DNA of 64,000 bases from positions 62,001 through 126,000 of the forward strand of contig NW_019173954.1 in the NCBI RefSeq assembly GCF_001642475.1, read 5' to 3'. Positions 1-11,485 of the stretch are shown here, one piece after another (position 1 is the first letter of the stretch; the number at the start of each line of letters is the position of its first letter). The translations under genes and the position numbers were made by a program. This stretch comes from Fonsecaea monophora (lineage: Eukaryota; Ascomycota; Eurotiomycetes; Chaetothyriales; Herpotrichiellaceae). Below the pieces are notes generated by a model that saw only the letters and a program-made list of their open reading frames with translations, was not told the origin of the DNA and searched no databases.

Positions 1-913
1 TCGGGATTCTAAAATAGGATCTGCCTGGGGCTGGCCAGCCATATGGCGTCACTGGGTGTCCCTGGCGCCACCGGCGCTAGTTGAGGCTCACCGGCCCCAC
101 CAGCCGTAGCCTAGTGCCACGTCCACAATCACTTCCCACCTACACAAAGATCATTGCCATTGCCATGCCGTCCACCACCATTGACGACAGGATCCTCTCT
201 GCGCTTCAGGCGGACTTCAACCTCGTCATTCGAAGCTTCCAGTCTGCTGCCAACGAGACCCCGATTTTGCAGAATTGACCTGCAGTCTCTGGCGACGACA
301 TGGAGCAAATGGGACAAGAGACGAGAGAACAATCTGGTCGTTCTGAAGAGATACCTGCGGCTTTTCAGTAGAAATCGATGCAATTGGAGTGGAAGACATA
401 GATGACATTATATGACCATTTATGGAAGCGCTCCTGGTACCACCCAGGCAGCGAAAGAGAGGCAATTGAGGACCAACATCGGCTTGAGAGCAGATATCGA
501 AACATGTGCCTGAAGACTATGAATCTTCAGGTCCAGAGTGAAGTATCTTCTCATACGCTAACCACAAAGGACGCGATTGGCATTTTGAGCTTGTCGAACC
601 TGACGCGTATACATACATTTCATCGCCCACCCCGAGGTTATGGAGTAAAGCCAGGGAGATTGCTTTGATCATCTCCGGAGCTGGTGTCCAGCGAGAATGG
701 TACCCCGCGGGCGTGCTCGAGAGAATGATTTGGAGCCGTTGGTGGCGCTTTGTTGCCCGAGACACTGGGAAATGTCGCTTCCCTTCCCATTCGATAGAGG
801 CTAGAGGATGCTGCTATGTCGAGTGGACATTTTCTGCGAATACCCGCGGCCTCTTGTCCTGTGGGTGGGTGCTAGCACATCCTATAGTTTTAGATATTTC
901 ATAATGCCTTCTT
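1..913. other. No convincing gene; possible relic reading frames
   Basis: Short open frames occur on the plus strand (81-278, 402-668, 665-904), but none joins by plausible splice sites into a recognisable protein and none shows a family motif. The pieces at about 165-275 and 536-700 look mildly protein-like in different frames, which could mean a decayed gene. The region lies downstream of the MHF1-like gene, so part of it is probably that gene's 3' untranslated region. I do not assign a function. Confidence 0.3.
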
Positions 914-1433
914 TCACCCGGCCTTATCGTTCTTGGACTTTGATTGCTCGAGGTGCTTCAATTCGTCCCTGAGGAGCTGCTCTAGCCCTTCGTTCCGCCG
1001 AGTAAGCAGCATGACATCGTCCGTTTTGATCGTGGATCTTCCTGCGTGTTTGGCAAACGCTTCGAGGTCGACAGCGGCATTCCCTGAACCAATGCTTGTT
1101 TCTCAGTAAAGTGATCTCTTTATCGTCAGGCAGCAGCAGCCGGAGTAGAAAAGATTCGTACCGATTTGTGCCCACACGAGCTCCATCAGACTGCCGATGA
1201 ACTGAGGCGTCGCATTGACCCCGAGATTGATACTCTCTTCATCGACCATCTTTCCGATCTGGAACCATAGCGCAGAGCGAAGTTTCTGGGGCGGTGTTAA
1301 CCCTTGATACTCCACCACTTGACATCAAATCCTCAGTGGCCTCTGATAGAGCGCGAGTTTTTTGGGGGGGGCGGAGGGGGGAAGGGCTTACTTTCTGCAG
1401 AGATTCCGCTTCTGTATCGTTAGATGAGGCCAT
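914..1433 (-). CDS. MHF1: CENP-S / MHF1 histone-fold protein
   Basis: Three exons on the minus strand: 1392-1433, 1162-1285 and 914-1083 (introns 1286-1391 and 1084-1161, both GT-AG), giving 111 residues. Residues about 16-100 form the histone fold of the CENP-S/MHF1 family: a helix with SALWFQIGKMVDEE, then NATPQFIGSLMELVW, then AAVDLEAFAKHAGRSTIKTDD and VMLLTRRNEGLEQLL. In this family CENP-S pairs with CENP-X (MHF2), binds DNA in the nucleus, supports the FANCM-type helicase in repair and sits at the inner kinetochore. The start is the ATG that leads directly into the fold; an in-frame upstream ATG at about 1476-1478 would add about 15 residues. The length matches the short fungal orthologs. 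It is divergently arranged with the PGA2-like gene. Function is inferred from homology. Confidence 0.85.
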
Positions 1434-1851
1434 CACGAGAAATGGGCGACACAAAGGTGAAGTGAGTAGTCGGTACACGCTTCAGTTTGCGAGCTTGACA
1501 GCGTGGTGGCACCGTGTAAAGTGGAACGCGAAACTGACGCGTAAGACGCAACTTCAGCACTACGGTTGTCCATATGCTTTAAGAGTGTACAACGGTAGAG
1601 CAGAACGACTGCGGTGACCTCTGGAGTGCGCTCAAGGCTATGGTACCAAGTACCTCGTCATGCTTGCACGAAAGCCACTATTTCCAACCTCAATTGTCTT
1701 CTCTCTACACCAAATAACTCTCTGCGGACCACAGGTCTAGACCGTCCCCGTGTACTTCCAATCGCCAGCTACTTCCTGCTATAGAACGACAACCTGCGTA
1801 CATCCAGACCTGTGAGAGGCCGCGCCGCTAGACAAGGCCAACCAAGCCATC
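1434..1851. promoter_or_regulatory. Shared divergent promoter region of MHF1-like and PGA2-like genes
   Basis: This 418-bp stretch separates two start codons pointing away from each other, so it must hold both promoters. No convincing TATA element was seen. A pyrimidine-rich stretch (about 1685-1715) precedes the PGA2-like start. No other feature was recognised. Confidence 0.45.
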
Positions 1852-2265
1852 ATGTCCAACTTCACCTTCCCGGACATCCCCACGCTCCTCGAGCCATACA
1901 TCCCCCCGGCGCTACAAGCGTACTTCACCCGGCAGAACCTGCAAGCGGTCGTGCGCGTCATCGTCGGCATATCGACGTACATTCTCTTTCGACCGCACCT
2001 GGAGTCCCTGTTCCGCAAGGTGACGGGGACTCCGGATCGGCGAGAGGAAGAGGCGCGGGTCAGGGTCGAGTACCTCCGGCAGCAGCAGGAAGCGGTTGCC
2101 GCCGTTGCAGGGGGACAGGGCAAGAGTGTGGGCATTGTGGGGAAAGACGGGAAGATATATCAGGTCGTGCCGCCGCAGGGAGGGCAGCAGCATCAACAGG
2201 CAGCAGGAGGAGGAGGGAAGAATGAGAAAGGTGGGAGGAGGAAGGGCGGGAAGGGGAAGGCCTAA
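1852..2265 (+). CDS. PGA2: PGA2-like protein-trafficking membrane protein
   Basis: A single exon encodes 137 residues. Residues about 30-50 form one hydrophobic segment (VVRVIVGISTYILF) followed by a basic/acidic stretch (TPDRREEEARVRVEYLRQQQE). A short conserved block, GIVGKDGKIYQVVPP, follows near residues 93-107, and the tail is rich in Gly, Gln and Lys. This layout (one membrane segment, charged linker, lysine-rich end) is that of the fungal Pga2 family. In yeast Pga2 is a small ER/nuclear-envelope protein needed for processing of Gas1 and alkaline phosphatase. Length is close to yeast Pga2 (129 residues). The family assignment rests on pattern recognition, not on an alignment. The 3' end faces the AtuA-type gene. 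Confidence 0.7.
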   Translation: MSNFTFPDIPTLLEPYIPPALQAYFTRQNLQAVVRVIVGISTYILFRPHLESLFRKVTGTPDRREEEARVRVEYLRQQQEAVAAVAGGQGKSVGIVGKDGKIYQVVPPQGGQQHQQAAGGGGKNEKGGRRKGGKGKA

Positions 2266-2701
2266 GAGTTGCTATTTTCCTGCGGCCTCGCGCCCGTGGG
2301 CCCGAGAAGATCAAGACATTTCATTATCGGTGCCTTGGTCCCCGGTTCTATTGGAGAGAACACGCATATCAGTACGGCATGAGTACGGCAAAGGGAGGTC
2401 TGAAGGGACCGAAAATGGACTCTTCGCCCCTCGGGAACATGCTACGTCAACAGCGCGTCGCTTCGAGTGGAGGGAAGTGATTTGTCACCTTGGGACCAAA
2501 GCGGCACCTGTGACGGTAGAGAGAGCGTCTAGTACTTGAAGAAGAATGACAAGTATGCAGAGACACCCGGCAGAACCGAATTCTGCATCGGTGAGAACAA
2601 TCAATCGAGACTTTTCAAGCGGTTCGAAGCTATTGTTGTGTTTAACATCTCCCAACCAACACTGAACGGGCGCGATTTCGTATCAGAAGTTGCGCAAACT
2701 T
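2266..2701. other. Convergent 3' intergenic region
   Basis: The PGA2-like gene (+) and the AtuA-type gene (-) end towards each other here, so this 436-bp stretch should hold both 3' untranslated regions. Small open frames on the plus strand are not coding-like. No strong terminator or repeat was seen. Confidence 0.4.
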
Positions 2702-4707
2702 TCACAGCCTCCCTCTAGCCAAAAACCTCACGGGGACATCGACGTATCGTGCCCTCAAGTACTCGGCGCAATTCTTGCCCAAAAAGTCCACGGTGCTGGT
2801 ACTTCCGGCGCCTCGATCCAGCAGGTTCCGGAACAAGAAATGCACGCCTCTCAGATTCGGCAGTTCGAACCTCTCGATCTCGAGCTTGGGCACCCGCGTC
2901 TCATCCCACTCTTTGCCCAACAGGAGTTTGACGGTCTCGACGGAGAGCAGGTTCTTCAGCCACACGTATTCGTCCTCCCGCGCGACCCAGAAACCGCAGT
3001 TGCAGTCCGAACCTTTGTCGCCGGAGCGGGCATTCACGATAGATCCCAAGGGAGCCCGCTCGGTCGGGCCGAACTTGGAGAGGTCGACCTGGAGTTGCGT
3101 GACGGGCTGACTTGGCTGCCTCTCCGCGAAGACGTTGGTGACGGTGGGCGGTGGCACAAGTGTTTCTCGGCCATTGAAATGCACCACGTGTGACACCTTT
3201 GCTTGGTCCAATAGAGTCACGTAATACTCAAAGTACGGTTTGGGGAGACCCTGACGAAAATCCAGATGGAACGTCCCTCCTGGGTACGCCTGCATGATAT
3301 TGTCAATCACGGGTCTCAGGAACTTGGGCGCGGAGATGTCGCTGGCGTTCTTGCCTTGCACGAATATTCGAAAGATGCACGTGGCGGCATTTTGGTTATC
3401 GGCGTCGACAGCCGGTGTTCCCAGGACGGCGAAGGACAATGTCGTGAATTTGTCCGAATATGGCTTCAAACTTTTGCGCAGCTGTGCCTCGGTCATGCGC
3501 GCCTTTTCGACAATGTTCAATCCAGTCAGGAAGTACCAGGCCTCAGCCTGAAATCCGCCGCGAGCGGTGATGCCGACTTTGGTCGTCGGAGGCGGCGGCA
3601 GGGCTTTGACACCGTGCAATGCGACACGGTCGGGGCCGAGCTGTTCGAACCACAGCTGGTCCAGGACGGCAGTGACATCGCTGTTGAAGTACCAGGGTCC
3701 TTGGATCTCGTACAGTAACTGCGACGAGCAAGTGTGGACCGTCACTGTCCCGCCTGTGTTCTTCTGTTTCGTGATGACCACCTGGCCATCTTGCGAGATC
3801 TCTGCGATGGGGTACCCGATATCGACCCACCGACCCCCGGCCTCGAGACTCTTGAAGCCAGTGAAATTGCCACCGGTGACATATGTCGAGCACTCGATAA
3901 GGTGGCCCGCGACGAAGGCGTTGGCCAACTGATCCAGGTTCTCCCGCGACCACTGATGGAACCACGCCGCGGCGCCAATGACGGGCGACGCATCCGCGAC
4001 CCGGCCACAGACGACGATCTGGGCGCCCTGCCGAAACGCCTCAGCGATGCCCATGCCGCCCAGGTAGGCGTGCGCGTAGATGGGTTCAAACTCCCAGCTC
4101 TCGAGCACCTGGCCCGTGTAGACGTTCTTGAACTTGGACGTCCCGCTCTTCAATCCTGCGTTGATGGCCGGCAGAACCTCGTCGCCCGAGATCCACGCCA
4201 CCTTGATCTTGTCCTGCAACCCTTTTTTCCGCACCATCTCAACCACGACATCATACAGGCCCTGCACATCCGCGTTCCCGGCGTTGGCGGCGACTTTAAT
4301 GCTGTGCCTGGCCAGGTCTTCCAGCGCCGGCTCCAGGGCCTCGAGGAACGAAGCTTCAAACGCCGGTCCAGCGGCCCCGAGGGGGTTGTCGCTCGAGGCT
4401 CCCCCGTCCGTCGACTGCGCCGCATCCACCTTCCTCCCCGCCCCGATGGCCATGTTCACCTCGGACATGTAATCGGAGATGATGACGTCGATAGGATCCG
4501 AGACGTAGTCCCTCGCAAAGGCGGCCATGGCATGGCGCCGGTCAGAGGCGGAGCCAGACGCGCCTGTTCATCGATCCCCCCAGGAGATATTATTAGCAGG
4601 TGGAGGGTGCAAGAAGAGGAGGAAAGGGGAATTTGATGGACTGAGTGACTGATTGCTGGATTGATTGGACAGTACTTGCCTGCTATACGAACTGGTCTGG
4701 ACGCCAT
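2702..4707 (-). CDS. AtuA-type (DUF1446) protein
   Basis: Two exons, 4680-4707 and 2702-4563, encode 629 residues. The intron (4564-4679) begins with GC, not GT (AG|GCAAGT), and ends in CAG. Only this junction restores the conserved N-terminus RIAGASGSASDRRHAM; the nearby GT site runs into a stop. Residues about 5-470 match the AtuA N-terminal domain (IISDYMSEVNM, CGRVADASP, GGNFTGF). Residues about 510-620 match the AtuA-like ferredoxin-fold domain (IVNARSGDKGSDCNCGFW). The bacterial namesake acts in acyclic terpene (citronellol) utilisation. The fungal role is not established and may be acyl-CoA or branched-chain catabolism. There is no signal peptide or membrane segment, so it is probably cytosolic or mitochondrial. 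Family assignment is firm; substrate is unknown. Confidence 0.85.
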
Positions 4708-6186
4708 GATGTGGAATGGTACGGTTGTTTCTGGACCGCCTTCTCTTTCTCGCTCTCCCTCGTTTTCTCGGATTCTCACTCTTTCTCTCTCGTGTCTCTC
4801 GTTACTCGTCTCTGGCGTCTGTACCCCCTCTCCTCCTCGACGAATGTCGAGAGACACAAGCGGGACTTTTGATGCCTATAAGTTTTTTTTTGGCCCTTTT
4901 TGCCGTGCGGGGGAACAAGCTTCAATACATACAATATACCGAGTCCAGCTAGCACGTGGACGAGGTACCAGTGTCAAATACCCAAGTGGCCGGGGTATTT
5001 GTCTCGGTCTATAAATACTCGGTACTGTACTCGTAGAATATACGGTAAGGATGCGTGAATGGTGTCTGAATCGATGCAGATCGAGAGAGGGGGAGAAAGC
5101 CACAAAGGGATGTATAATTCGGTCAAAGCTCAAAGTTCATTCATTAATAGCCACCGCAGCCGCTCAACTCCCTCGACTATGTACTACTCGGTACTTCTAT
5201 ACGTGATCCTCGTACATGAATGGGCCTGGGGAAATGACGAGTCGGCCCCCAATCCAGTTGGGGAAATCCACGGTAGCCCGAGGTCTTTGATACGTAGCGC
5301 CGAGGCTCTGGAAAACGAATCCGTTGTCACCCAAGCTGGGTGGGTGGTTGACTGTTGAGGAGTCGGGATATGGCCCTCACTAGGTATACCGAGTTTAGCC
5401 ATTTACATAGCAAAACGAGAGACATCCAGCCTTCAACAATATGACTAGTCAGTGGCAGCACGAGGTAGTCGACGAAAGAACCGGGTAATGAGACGATGGC
5501 AAAACACAAAACATATTGCAAACGAATGCCAGTGTCAATGATTGTCTTGTCTTGGTCCACTCAGTTCAAACCAATACATGGTTTCCATCATACCAGCTCA
5601 GCCCATCCAATACCAATCGTTGCTTAGTACCTCCCTATTCTTTTGCCATGTGAGCTGAGGGAGTTCATGGGGACCTCTTGGCCCGTATGAGAGACTCAAA
5701 AAGAAAAGGAGAGTAGTAAAGGAAAAAAAAAGAAAGAACCATTTCTGTCAACTGATTGTCATCACCACCCGGGGTGCCGTTTTTGCAACGATCCGTCCAT
5801 GCTTCCGCTCCCTTGCCGTGAGTGCTTCCCAAGCACATGCTAATGCCTCGTTTTCGTTGGTATCGTATCGTCACTCTCAACCAAAAAGCGAATGCCGTGT
5901 TTGTTCGATCATGTTGTACACAGCCGGCTGCCGGTGCTAAGGGACAGTCGGGTGGTCAGGGGTCATCGCAAATGTGAAATGAAAGAAACTTTTCTGTTGT
6001 TCTTGGACAAACACCCTCCCATACCAACGATAAACGACGCTAAGGTTTCGATTTTGCGCGCTGCTTTCAACGACTTGACAAATGAAAACGTTTGCTTTTT
6101 CCGCTCCCCAACAGGAAAAAGCATTGCCCATGGACGAAACGCCTGCTGCGCCGAGGTTTGTCAAAAACGTTTTCACTGCCTCGAGG
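4708..6186. other. Long intergenic region: AtuA-type promoter and Csx1-like 3' UTR
   Basis: About 1.5 kb separates the AtuA-type start from the Csx1-like stop, both genes reading leftward. A strongly CT-rich stretch (about 4735-4805) lies just upstream of the AtuA-type start. On the plus strand a TATAAATA box occurs at about 5010-5017. Short motifs around ACTCGGTAC recur near 5017 and 5186. Poly-purine runs occur near 5700-5740. No open frame here looks like a conserved protein. The part next to 6186 is probably the 3' UTR of the RNA-binding gene. Confidence 0.35.
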
Positions 6187-7509
6187 TCAGTATCGCTCCA
6201 TAGGAGGAGTGGGCACAGGGCTGTGACCGACCTTCAAAGGCGCATAGGGCCCAAACGAGTGGTTGGGAGCCATGCCCATCGAGGGGTAGATCGGAGGAGG
6301 TGGCGCAGGGCGGTAAGGCGTGCCCGCTGGACCAGAGTTGTTCTGGCTACGTCCCCAGCTCAGGCGGACCCGCGAATTGCCAATGGGATAGCCTTGCATC
6401 TGGTTGATGGCCATTTCAGCGGCATGGCGTTGGACGAATTGGACAAAACCGCAGCCCTTGCCTGGGGGGATCTTGACATAGGTAATCTCCCCGAACCCCT
6501 GGAAGAAAGAGCGCAGTTCATCCTCAGTGACATATCCAGACAGGCCCCCAACAAAAACAGTCGTGTTGTTGGGATCGGTGAACTGGTTCATCGGTTGGTT
6601 CATGGGTTGCTGCTGGCCGTAGTACCCCATAGCTGGCTGACCCATCGTGTACATGCCGGGGTTTGGAGCCATGTTTCCCATCGGCCCACCCTTGTTCTTG
6701 GGGGTCGCAGTAGAAATGCGCATGGGACGGTTGCCGCAGTAAACGCCCTGCATCTCGCTGAGAGCGCGCTGCTGGTCCCCTTCATCCGAAAAGCGAACAA
6801 AACCATATCCACGCGACATGCCCGAGATAGGGTCGGTCATGATCTTGGCCGACTTGCAAGAGGGGAAACGGCCCTGGAAGAGCGAGACCAAGACAAACTC
6901 ATTGACTTCAGGACCGAGATCACCGACGAAAATCGAGTACTCGGGTCCACGGTCGTCGCGTCGATCAGCGAGACCGCCTCCGGATGCCCAGTTGAGTTTG
7001 AAGGGGCGGTTTGAATTGGGTATCTGGGTCCCATGAAGCGAAAGGGCCTTGGCCGCAGCTTGATGGGACGTGAAGTCGACAAAGCAATAGCCAGCGCTGC
7101 TGCTACCACATGAGTTCAGAGACGTGCGAGGGAGGGGGTTGGCTTTGCCAGAACTTACCCTGAATACTTGTCGCGGATCATCTTGACGTTGACTGTCTCA
7201 CCAAGTGAGAACCAGACGCTGCGAATAAAGTTCTCGTCAATCCAGGGTTCCAACTCTCCCATCCTAGCCGTGGTGTCAGTAACACAACACGATATAATGT
7301 GGAACCCATCTTCCAACTCACCAGAGGGTGGTTTTTCCCTCGGTGTTTGCACCGGGGGGTGCCACACCTGGAGCATCAGAGTGCGTGAATTGCTGTGGAC
7401 TCGGAACGTCGACTGGCTGACCGGGAACAGCTCCATCCTGAGTGGGAACTTGGCCCGGGGCACCCTCCTGTGGGGGGTTTGAAAATTGACCGTATTCAGG
7501 GAAAGACAT
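6187..7509 (-). CDS. Csx1/Nam8-like RNA-binding protein with three RRMs
   Basis: Exons 7322-7509, 7159-7263 and 6187-7096 encode about 400 residues. After a Pro/Gln-rich leader, RRM1 begins near residue 60 (TLWMGELEPWIDE, continuing as AGYCFVDF). RRM2 begins near 145 (SIFVGDLGPEV, then RGYGFVRF). RRM3 begins near 275 (TTVFVGGLSGYV, then KGCGFVQF). A Met/Gln/Pro-rich linker precedes RRM3 and the tail is Pro-rich. This is the architecture of fission yeast Csx1, yeast Nam8 and animal TIA-1, which bind U/AU-rich RNA to control mRNA stability or 5' splice-site choice. Exon 3 has three tandem in-frame acceptors (TAG CAG CAG, 7097-7105), so isoforms with zero, one or two extra Ser are possible. Whether the protein acts in splicing, decay or both cannot be told from sequence. 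Confidence 0.88.
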
Positions 7510-10500
7510 GTTGAAGGACGAAAATGAAGATGATGAGCTTGAAGGCTAAAGTACACTTCCTGTGAGATGAGTCAGATTCTATGTTCAATTTTTGACGGTA
7601 GACCTCTCCCGCAAAATTTCCACCGAGTTGTCTAATGATGGTCGTCGCGGTCGTCGGGGGGTGTGCAGATGTGGGCTGGACATACCGAGATCGACTGGAC
7701 AGATGTCTCTTGCTAGAGAAGTTGCCGCGAAAAGGGATATTTGAGAAATTATGTGGACTTTTTTTGACAACTGAACCAACTTTTGTCGCACAAGAGTATC
7801 CCGAACGGCGAATGTCCAAGGCAACAGGGTACAAAGCGATCGCAAGGAGTCTTTGGGAATCGAAGGTTGTTCTGAAGTCTGGCAGAAAATGAAGGTCAGC
7901 GCATGCGATGTGATGAAGAAAGACGTGAAGTAGGTGGAGACTTCGTTGACACCCGAGCTGTGAAGAACAACATTGCAGTGATTCTAGCTGGTTTTGCGAC
8001 CGCGGCTCTTGTGACTAGTGCGACTCAGGTGATGCCTGAGCTGTGATGATGCTCTTCAGTCGTCGTTGGTGTTGATGTCGCCCTTGGAATTCCAACCTCC
8101 ATCAACCATGCGAAGCTTGTAGCAAGCATCGCCTCGTACACAGCGAGGCACCTGGCCGATATCCGTCTCTTGGGTTTCGCGCACGGGGTGAGGGAGGCTG
8201 GGAGGGGTGAAGGCACAAGCAGATCAAGGACTTGCTATACATACCGGATCAAATGCGCAGTGGTTAGATGGGGCCAAAAATGTCAGTGCAAGCCACAGAT
8301 CAGACCAGACGCAAACGTGAGGAACTCCGAGAAGAGCAGGCGCCAATGGAAGCAGGAAAGCAGAAGCAGAACTGCGATATTAAGAGGGACGCGCGCAGGA
8401 ACAAGAGAGGTCGAGAAGATGGAGGGGTGAGGCAGAGAAGAAAGACGAAGTGGAAAAGTGCGGGAAGCACGACTAAAACTCAACTGAGAGGAAGGCATGA
8501 GAACCGGGTCGGGGGGTTCGAGCTTCGTCCAGGGCCCTTGAGGTGTGGGTGTGGGTTGGGCGCGAGGGGTTACTCGGGGGCCACTGGGCCACCCAAGGGC
8601 CACTGAAGACAAAGTTGCAGCTAGCTAAGGTTTGAGCTTGGAGCTTTAGAGGCACCAGAAGGGGGAGGCGGAAGCCTAGTGAGCCTGAAAGCTTGGGGGG
8701 GCATATTTAGGCGAACAGATGATGACGGGAAATCCATGAAAACTCTTCCCTCGATGACATGAGGATAATGAACCGCAGGACCGCAGAAGTGAGAGAACTA
8801 TCTTCTCCATCAACGTTTGGCTTTCTTCTACTACGACTCGTACTAACTCAACACCTACCTGACTGCGCCGTTTCTTATTCTGTTTGCCTTTGCCAACGAC
8901 CAGCCTTGTCTCGACTTCATCCCACACTCTACAGTTTAGAGGAATCGCACCATCAACAATCCCCCCGTGCCTCTCCTAGCTCCCCAGCTCACCAACAACC
9001 CTCTCCCCCCCCCATTCACCCATGTCCACTTTCAGCTCCGAGGTCTTCTAGCCCCAGACTGCTAGTTACTGTAAGAGTAGACACCATACTAGCCATGCAG
9101 ACCATGGATTACGCCACAGATGAAAGGTCCTGTCAAAAAGGACCATGTTCTCGACATTCATTTGTCCTTCTTGCCGCGTCACACGCCCTGATCTCGCGCC
9201 ATCGAGCAGCCTACAGTTAACACTTCTGGCCAAAAACAGTCTTCGGCGGGCTTGGGGACTCCTTATCCACAAAAGTCTATTCCCTCTTCTGTCCGAAACT
9301 CAATCCATGCCAGGATAGCATCTACACTTGGGAGACAAGAGGATGGCAGGGCACTCTAGTGATTCTTCAGCTTCAAAAATGCAGGCCTCGAGCCCTCTTG
9401 GTTGTCTCTTTTGTTCGGATACATACATTTGTTCGCTGACAGCTGTCATTGCCAGGTTTGGTGCAACATCAAAGACATCCCCGAAGCGTGTTTGTTGATG
9501 CCCAAGGCCCTGGTGCGCACCAATCATGCGGCTTAATTGATGCGATGACCTGCATACCCGAACAATCCAGTTGACCGATCGTCCAGCCGCCGGCCTCGCC
9601 TATCTCGAACTCCGTCCTCCTCTTGGTGATCCCTTGGTTACACCAAACTCATCCCCACCGATGTCGAGTGTATGCTGGGGAAAATTGTTTGGTGTCAGCA
9701 AACAGATGCTGAGGCTCGAAAGATTCCATGGCTGACGCATCTGTATGTTTTGTCAGGCCACATCAGTCAGGCACGCAGGGGTCAAGGCGTAGCCTCGATC
9801 ACGGGTCTCACATTCTCCAAGAAAAGGCACCAAACAACCATTCGGAAATCTCTGCCGAGCAAATGGCTCGCTGATGCAAGAAACTTGGCCTGTCATCCGG
9901 GCGCGGTGGGGTCACCCTAATTGTTCTTTGGACGTGGCCCGTGGTGGCCCAAGCTTCCGGCTGAAGATACACTGAGATATCGGATACGAGATCGTCGGCA
10001 ACTAGACAAAATGTTGTGCTTGAGCATGAACCCCTCAAGAGCTTTCTCTGATCGCGACACGAGACAGGGCATCCTAGACCAAAAACAAAACCCATACCCT
10101 ATCTCAGCTAGGGCTCTCCCTCCACAAGAATCTTTAAGAACCCTACGAGCGCTTTTTGCCGCAATCGCCCGGCCATATCGGCCCTCCCCTGCGCTTGGCA
10201 GATCCCAATAGCGCTTGGGCGTCGTGAGCGTGCGTCGGTGGCTTTCGGCCCTTCCCCGAAACAGCCTGGGTGAAGCTCGGATATTGTTGCACCTTTGTTC
10301 GGATGCCCTGATCAGCGTCCTGATTGAACAGAAAAGATCGGGGAAGATGGTGTAGGTAGGGGGGAAACACGGTACCTACAGCGTGATCCCGCGTTTTTGG
10401 GTGTGTGCTTTCTCCTCGTTTTGCCCTTTTCTGCAATTTACCCCCTTTGCATCGAAAGCGGCGGGCTGAAGAAAATCCCCTCCCCTTGTGTGATGGCGAA

Positions 10501-11485
10501 TTACATGGCCGAATTGTTTGGCCAGGCTTCAAGCCGTAGCCAATTACTCTCCAATCCGCAACCAATTTTTTGGTTCTACAGGCTGCTGTACAGGATCTTG
10601 TGTAAATCTGTTCTTAATGCACAGCTTGACAGCTCAATCTAGTCTCATGTGGCAAATAAACACTTTTGAATTTGTCTTTGTCTGCAAGTCAAGCCATGTC
10701 ACCCTGAATTGTGCCTTGGAATCCATGCAATCACCCTTGCCTATTCCCCCATTGATCTTGTCAGGGCGAGCTGACGAACCTCTCTTCGATGCAATGTCGT
10801 ATCCCATCAACCCCTTGCCAGCTCCGTCATGATTTGCCAATTGACCAGTTCGTGCAATGTTCAACTCATGGGTAGTGTATGAGTTCGTCAAAGAAAATCA
10901 AAGAAACTGAAGATAGCCGAAAACGATTCCTGCCTGTCCTTTGAGGGCTGAGGGGTAGTTTACCACAGCTCTGTACAGCCCGACTTTGTTGTGCCTTCGC
11001 ATTCAACTCCTTTTTCTTCTGGCCGAGGGCAGAACCCAGAACGTCAAATTGAGACATGGTCGATGTGGGTGAATTCTGAAAAGTAAAACGAGCCTTTTTT
11101 TTTGTTTCTCCGAGATATGAATATCCGTCTATCCGACGCGCCGATGGGTGCGTGAAGTGTTATGTCGCTTGGTTTCTTCCCCATCCTCAAAGCGTATGTC
11201 GTCGATTCTTGTTTTGAACAAGAATCGAGCTGAGAGATGTGGGGGAAAAATCCTTTGTGATCTGGTACGCCGACAAGGGTGCACAGCCGCAATGTGACGC
11301 CCTTGCAAGTCTGCTGTATCCGAAAAAGAAAGAAGTCATAAATCATGGTTGGAAAACGGGCTAACGGATCGTTTGCTTGTCGGAAGGAAGGACGCGCCTG
11401 TGATGCGTCTCCTCGGAGACGATAGTGAAACAAAATTCTCTGCGGCCGTTTCCTTCACTGTCGTATACTGCAACTTGCGTCGAGC
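7510..11485. other. About 4 kb without a convincing protein gene
   Basis: The right flank of the Csx1-like gene should contain its promoter. Beyond that, both strands hold only broken frames with no family motif; the longest (153 codons at 8759-9220) is low-complexity and CT-rich. A pyrimidine-rich tract at about 8930-9050 followed by several short ATG-initiated frames looks like a long 5' leader or a non-coding transcript, but no downstream coding exon with matching splice sites could be built. One 50-codon frame at about 9211-9361 is rich in Ser, Gln and Pro and could be an exon of a poorly conserved protein. Nothing else was recognised. Confidence 0.35.

Noticed and set aside
3734..4636. 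300-codon plus-strand open frame
   Set aside because: Antisense shadow of the AtuA-type gene; its composition is Arg/Asp/Gly-rich and mirrors the other strand's codons.
6082..7014. 310-codon plus-strand open frame
   Set aside because: Antisense to the Csx1-like RRM gene; no motif of its own.
8759..9220. 153-codon open frame in the gene-poor gap
   Set aside because: Low-complexity Ser/Pro/His sequence over a CT-rich tract; no family motif and no supporting splice partner.
10143..10565. 140-codon minus-strand open frame
   Set aside because: Basic, random-like composition; no conserved block.
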